Below are positions 63,004 through 64,000 of a stretch of 64,000 nt of DNA, piece after piece. The stretch spans positions 806,001-870,000 of the forward strand of contig NZ_JAANAT010000001.1 of the NCBI RefSeq assembly GCF_011089895.1, written 5' to 3'. How positions within the stretch are numbered: the first letter of the stretch is position 1; every line of letters begins with the position of its first letter. The stretch comes from Mucilaginibacter inviolabilis. Its GTDB lineage: Bacteria; Bacteroidota; Bacteroidia; Sphingobacteriales; Sphingobacteriaceae. A model generated the notes under the pieces. It searched no databases and was not told the origin of the DNA. It saw only the letters and a program-made list of their open reading frames with translations. The position numbers and the translations under genes are program-made.

Positions 63004-64000
63004 ATGCAAAACACGAAAATCATTGATCGTCATGTCGTGTTGTTATTCTCTGGGCAGGGTAGCCACTACCGGGGAATGGGACAGCAACTATATGAGCAAA
63101 ACGAGGTATTCAAAAATAGCATCGAAAAGATGGACCTGGTTGTACGGCAACAATTGAGGCGGTCACTGATAGATGAATTATATATTAAGACCGACGAACC
63201 TTTTGATGATCTGCTCATAACTCATCCGGCAATAGTTGCAGTTGAAATTGCATTATTTCATGTGATTCAGGAACTGGGAATTAAACCAGCGTATGTGTCT
63301 GGTAATAGTTTAGGCGAATTTGCTGCAGGAGTAGCAAAAGGCATATGGAGCGCGGAGACTGCTGTAATAGCAGCAATAGAACAGGCTAAATCAATCCAGC
63401 GATGCCATATAGAAGGTGGATTGCTTGCTGTTTTAGCTGAAGAAGAAAAAATGCGCAGCCTTTACAAACAACATCAGCTTTTTTTGGCTGCCGATAACTT
63501 TCCGGGACATTTTACATTGGCAGGTAGCCTGTCGCAGCTTGATCAGTTTGAGATGATTCTGACAAAGCAAAATATCACTTTTTTAAGATTACCTGTAGCG
63601 AGTCCGTTTCATTCGCCATTAATGAGGGATGCCGAGCGCAGTTTTAGGTATCATACAGGCTGTAGCCCTCAATTGCGTCAGGCAGAACATGGGTTCGTTT
63701 CAGGTTTCTCCGGTCAGGAATTGTCTGTATTGCCAGAAAATTACTTTTGGGAAGCTATATTTCAGTATACCAATTTCCCGGCAGTTATAGATTTCTTTAT
63801 TAAAAAAGGCCCCTGCTTATTTCTTGATATGGGGCCATCAGGTACAATTGCTACGTTTAGTAAATATAATTTACGGCCCTCTGCCAATTCTGTAGTTTTT
63901 CACATTATGAATCCCTTTAAAAAAGAAATGGAACAATTAGAAAAATTGAAGGAAATGATAATGGCAGACCAGAAAGCAAAAGTGGAAAAATTCCATGTCT
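63004..64000 (+). CDS. AT-like protein, acyl hydrolase or second trans-AT (3' end outside window)
   Basis: ATG 63004 lies 10 bases after the AT-ER stop and the frame stays open for 332 codons to the window edge. It is an acyltransferase-fold protein: FSGQGSHYRGMG near residue 16, nucleophile Ser102 in GNSLGEF and His203 in SPFHSPLM. Asn replaces the usual His of GHSxG. A stand-alone protein of this size next to an AT-ER matches the PedC-type acyl hydrolases that remove stalled acyl groups from carrier proteins in trans-AT systems. A second transferase delivering another unit is the alternative. It already exceeds a normal AT (about 280-300 residues), and the last 30 residues are Lys/Glu-rich, so a C-terminal extension or fusion may follow beyond the window. 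Confidence 0.88.
   Translation, partial: MQNTKIIDRHVVLLFSGQGSHYRGMGQQLYEQNEVFKNSIEKMDLVVRQQLRRSLIDELYIKTDEPFDDLLITHPAIVAVEIALFHVIQELGIKPAYVSGNSLGEFAAGVAKGIWSAETAVIAAIEQAKSIQRCHIEGGLLAVLAEEEKMRSLYKQHQLFLAADNFPGHFTLAGSLSQLDQFEMILTKQNITFLRLPVASPFHSPLMRDAERSFRYHTGCSPQLRQAEHGFVSGFSGQELSVLPENYFWEAIFQYTNFPAVIDFFIKKGPCLFLDMGPSGTIATFSKYNLRPSANSVVFHIMNPFKKEMEQLEKLKEMIMADQKAKVEKFHV

Overview
The window comes from an AT-rich Bacteroidota genome. A Sphingobacteriaceae- or Chitinophagaceae-like host (Mucilaginibacter, Pedobacter or Chitinophaga relatives) is my inference. It rests on the FecI/FecR pair feeding a TonB-dependent receptor with an N-terminal STN domain, a DUF4249-type lipoprotein, fasciclin-repeat lipoprotein, A-rich start contexts without clear Shine-Dalgarno sequences, and possible TAnnTTTG-type promoter boxes.

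Layout. 1-523: 3' half of an ABC-F ATPase. 524-968: gap. 969-6002: a compact plus-strand unit of ECF sigma factor, FecR anti-sigma factor, outer-membrane receptor and surface lipoprotein (regulated nutrient or chelate uptake). 6131-6167: terminator of the opposing fasciclin lipoprotein gene (6186-7145, minus). 7146-8216: about 1.07 kb with no confident gene, one doubtful small hydrophobic ORF, one orphan hairpin and a weak promoter candidate. 8217 to beyond the right edge: a very large trans-acyltransferase polyketide synthase / non-ribosomal peptide synthetase locus on the plus strand.

The assembly line. Three megasynthases (8289, 2351 and 6860 aa) carry 11 ketosynthases, no in-line acyltransferase, and one terminal NRPS module with thioesterase. 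By domain order: M1 KS-DH-KR-ACP-DH*-ACP; M2 KS-DH-KR-ACP; M3 KS-DH-ACP; M4 and M5 KS-DH-KR-ACP; M6 KS-KR-(decayed MT)-ACP, split over genes 1 and 2; M7 KS-DH-KR-ACP; M8 KS-DH-KR-ACP, split over genes 2 and 3; M9 KS-DH-KR-ACP; M10 KS-dead DH-KR-cMT-ACP; M11 KS-DH-KR(Ser to Gly)-ACP; M12 C-A(Cys-like code)-PCP-TE. Malonyl units would be delivered by the AT half of a following AT-enoylreductase protein (60729-62993). A second AT-like protein, probably an acyl hydrolase, begins at 63004 and runs off the window. If colinear, the product is a long polyene chain with hydroxyls from M6 and M10, one alpha-methyl from M10, and a C-terminal cysteine released by the TE. I do not recognise the product.

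The most striking structure is recent internal recombination between about 35.7 and 48.2 kb. DH-KR, KS and ACP segments recur two or three times almost unchanged. One in-frame TAA separates genes 2 and 3 exactly at such a junction, inside the start of a DH domain.
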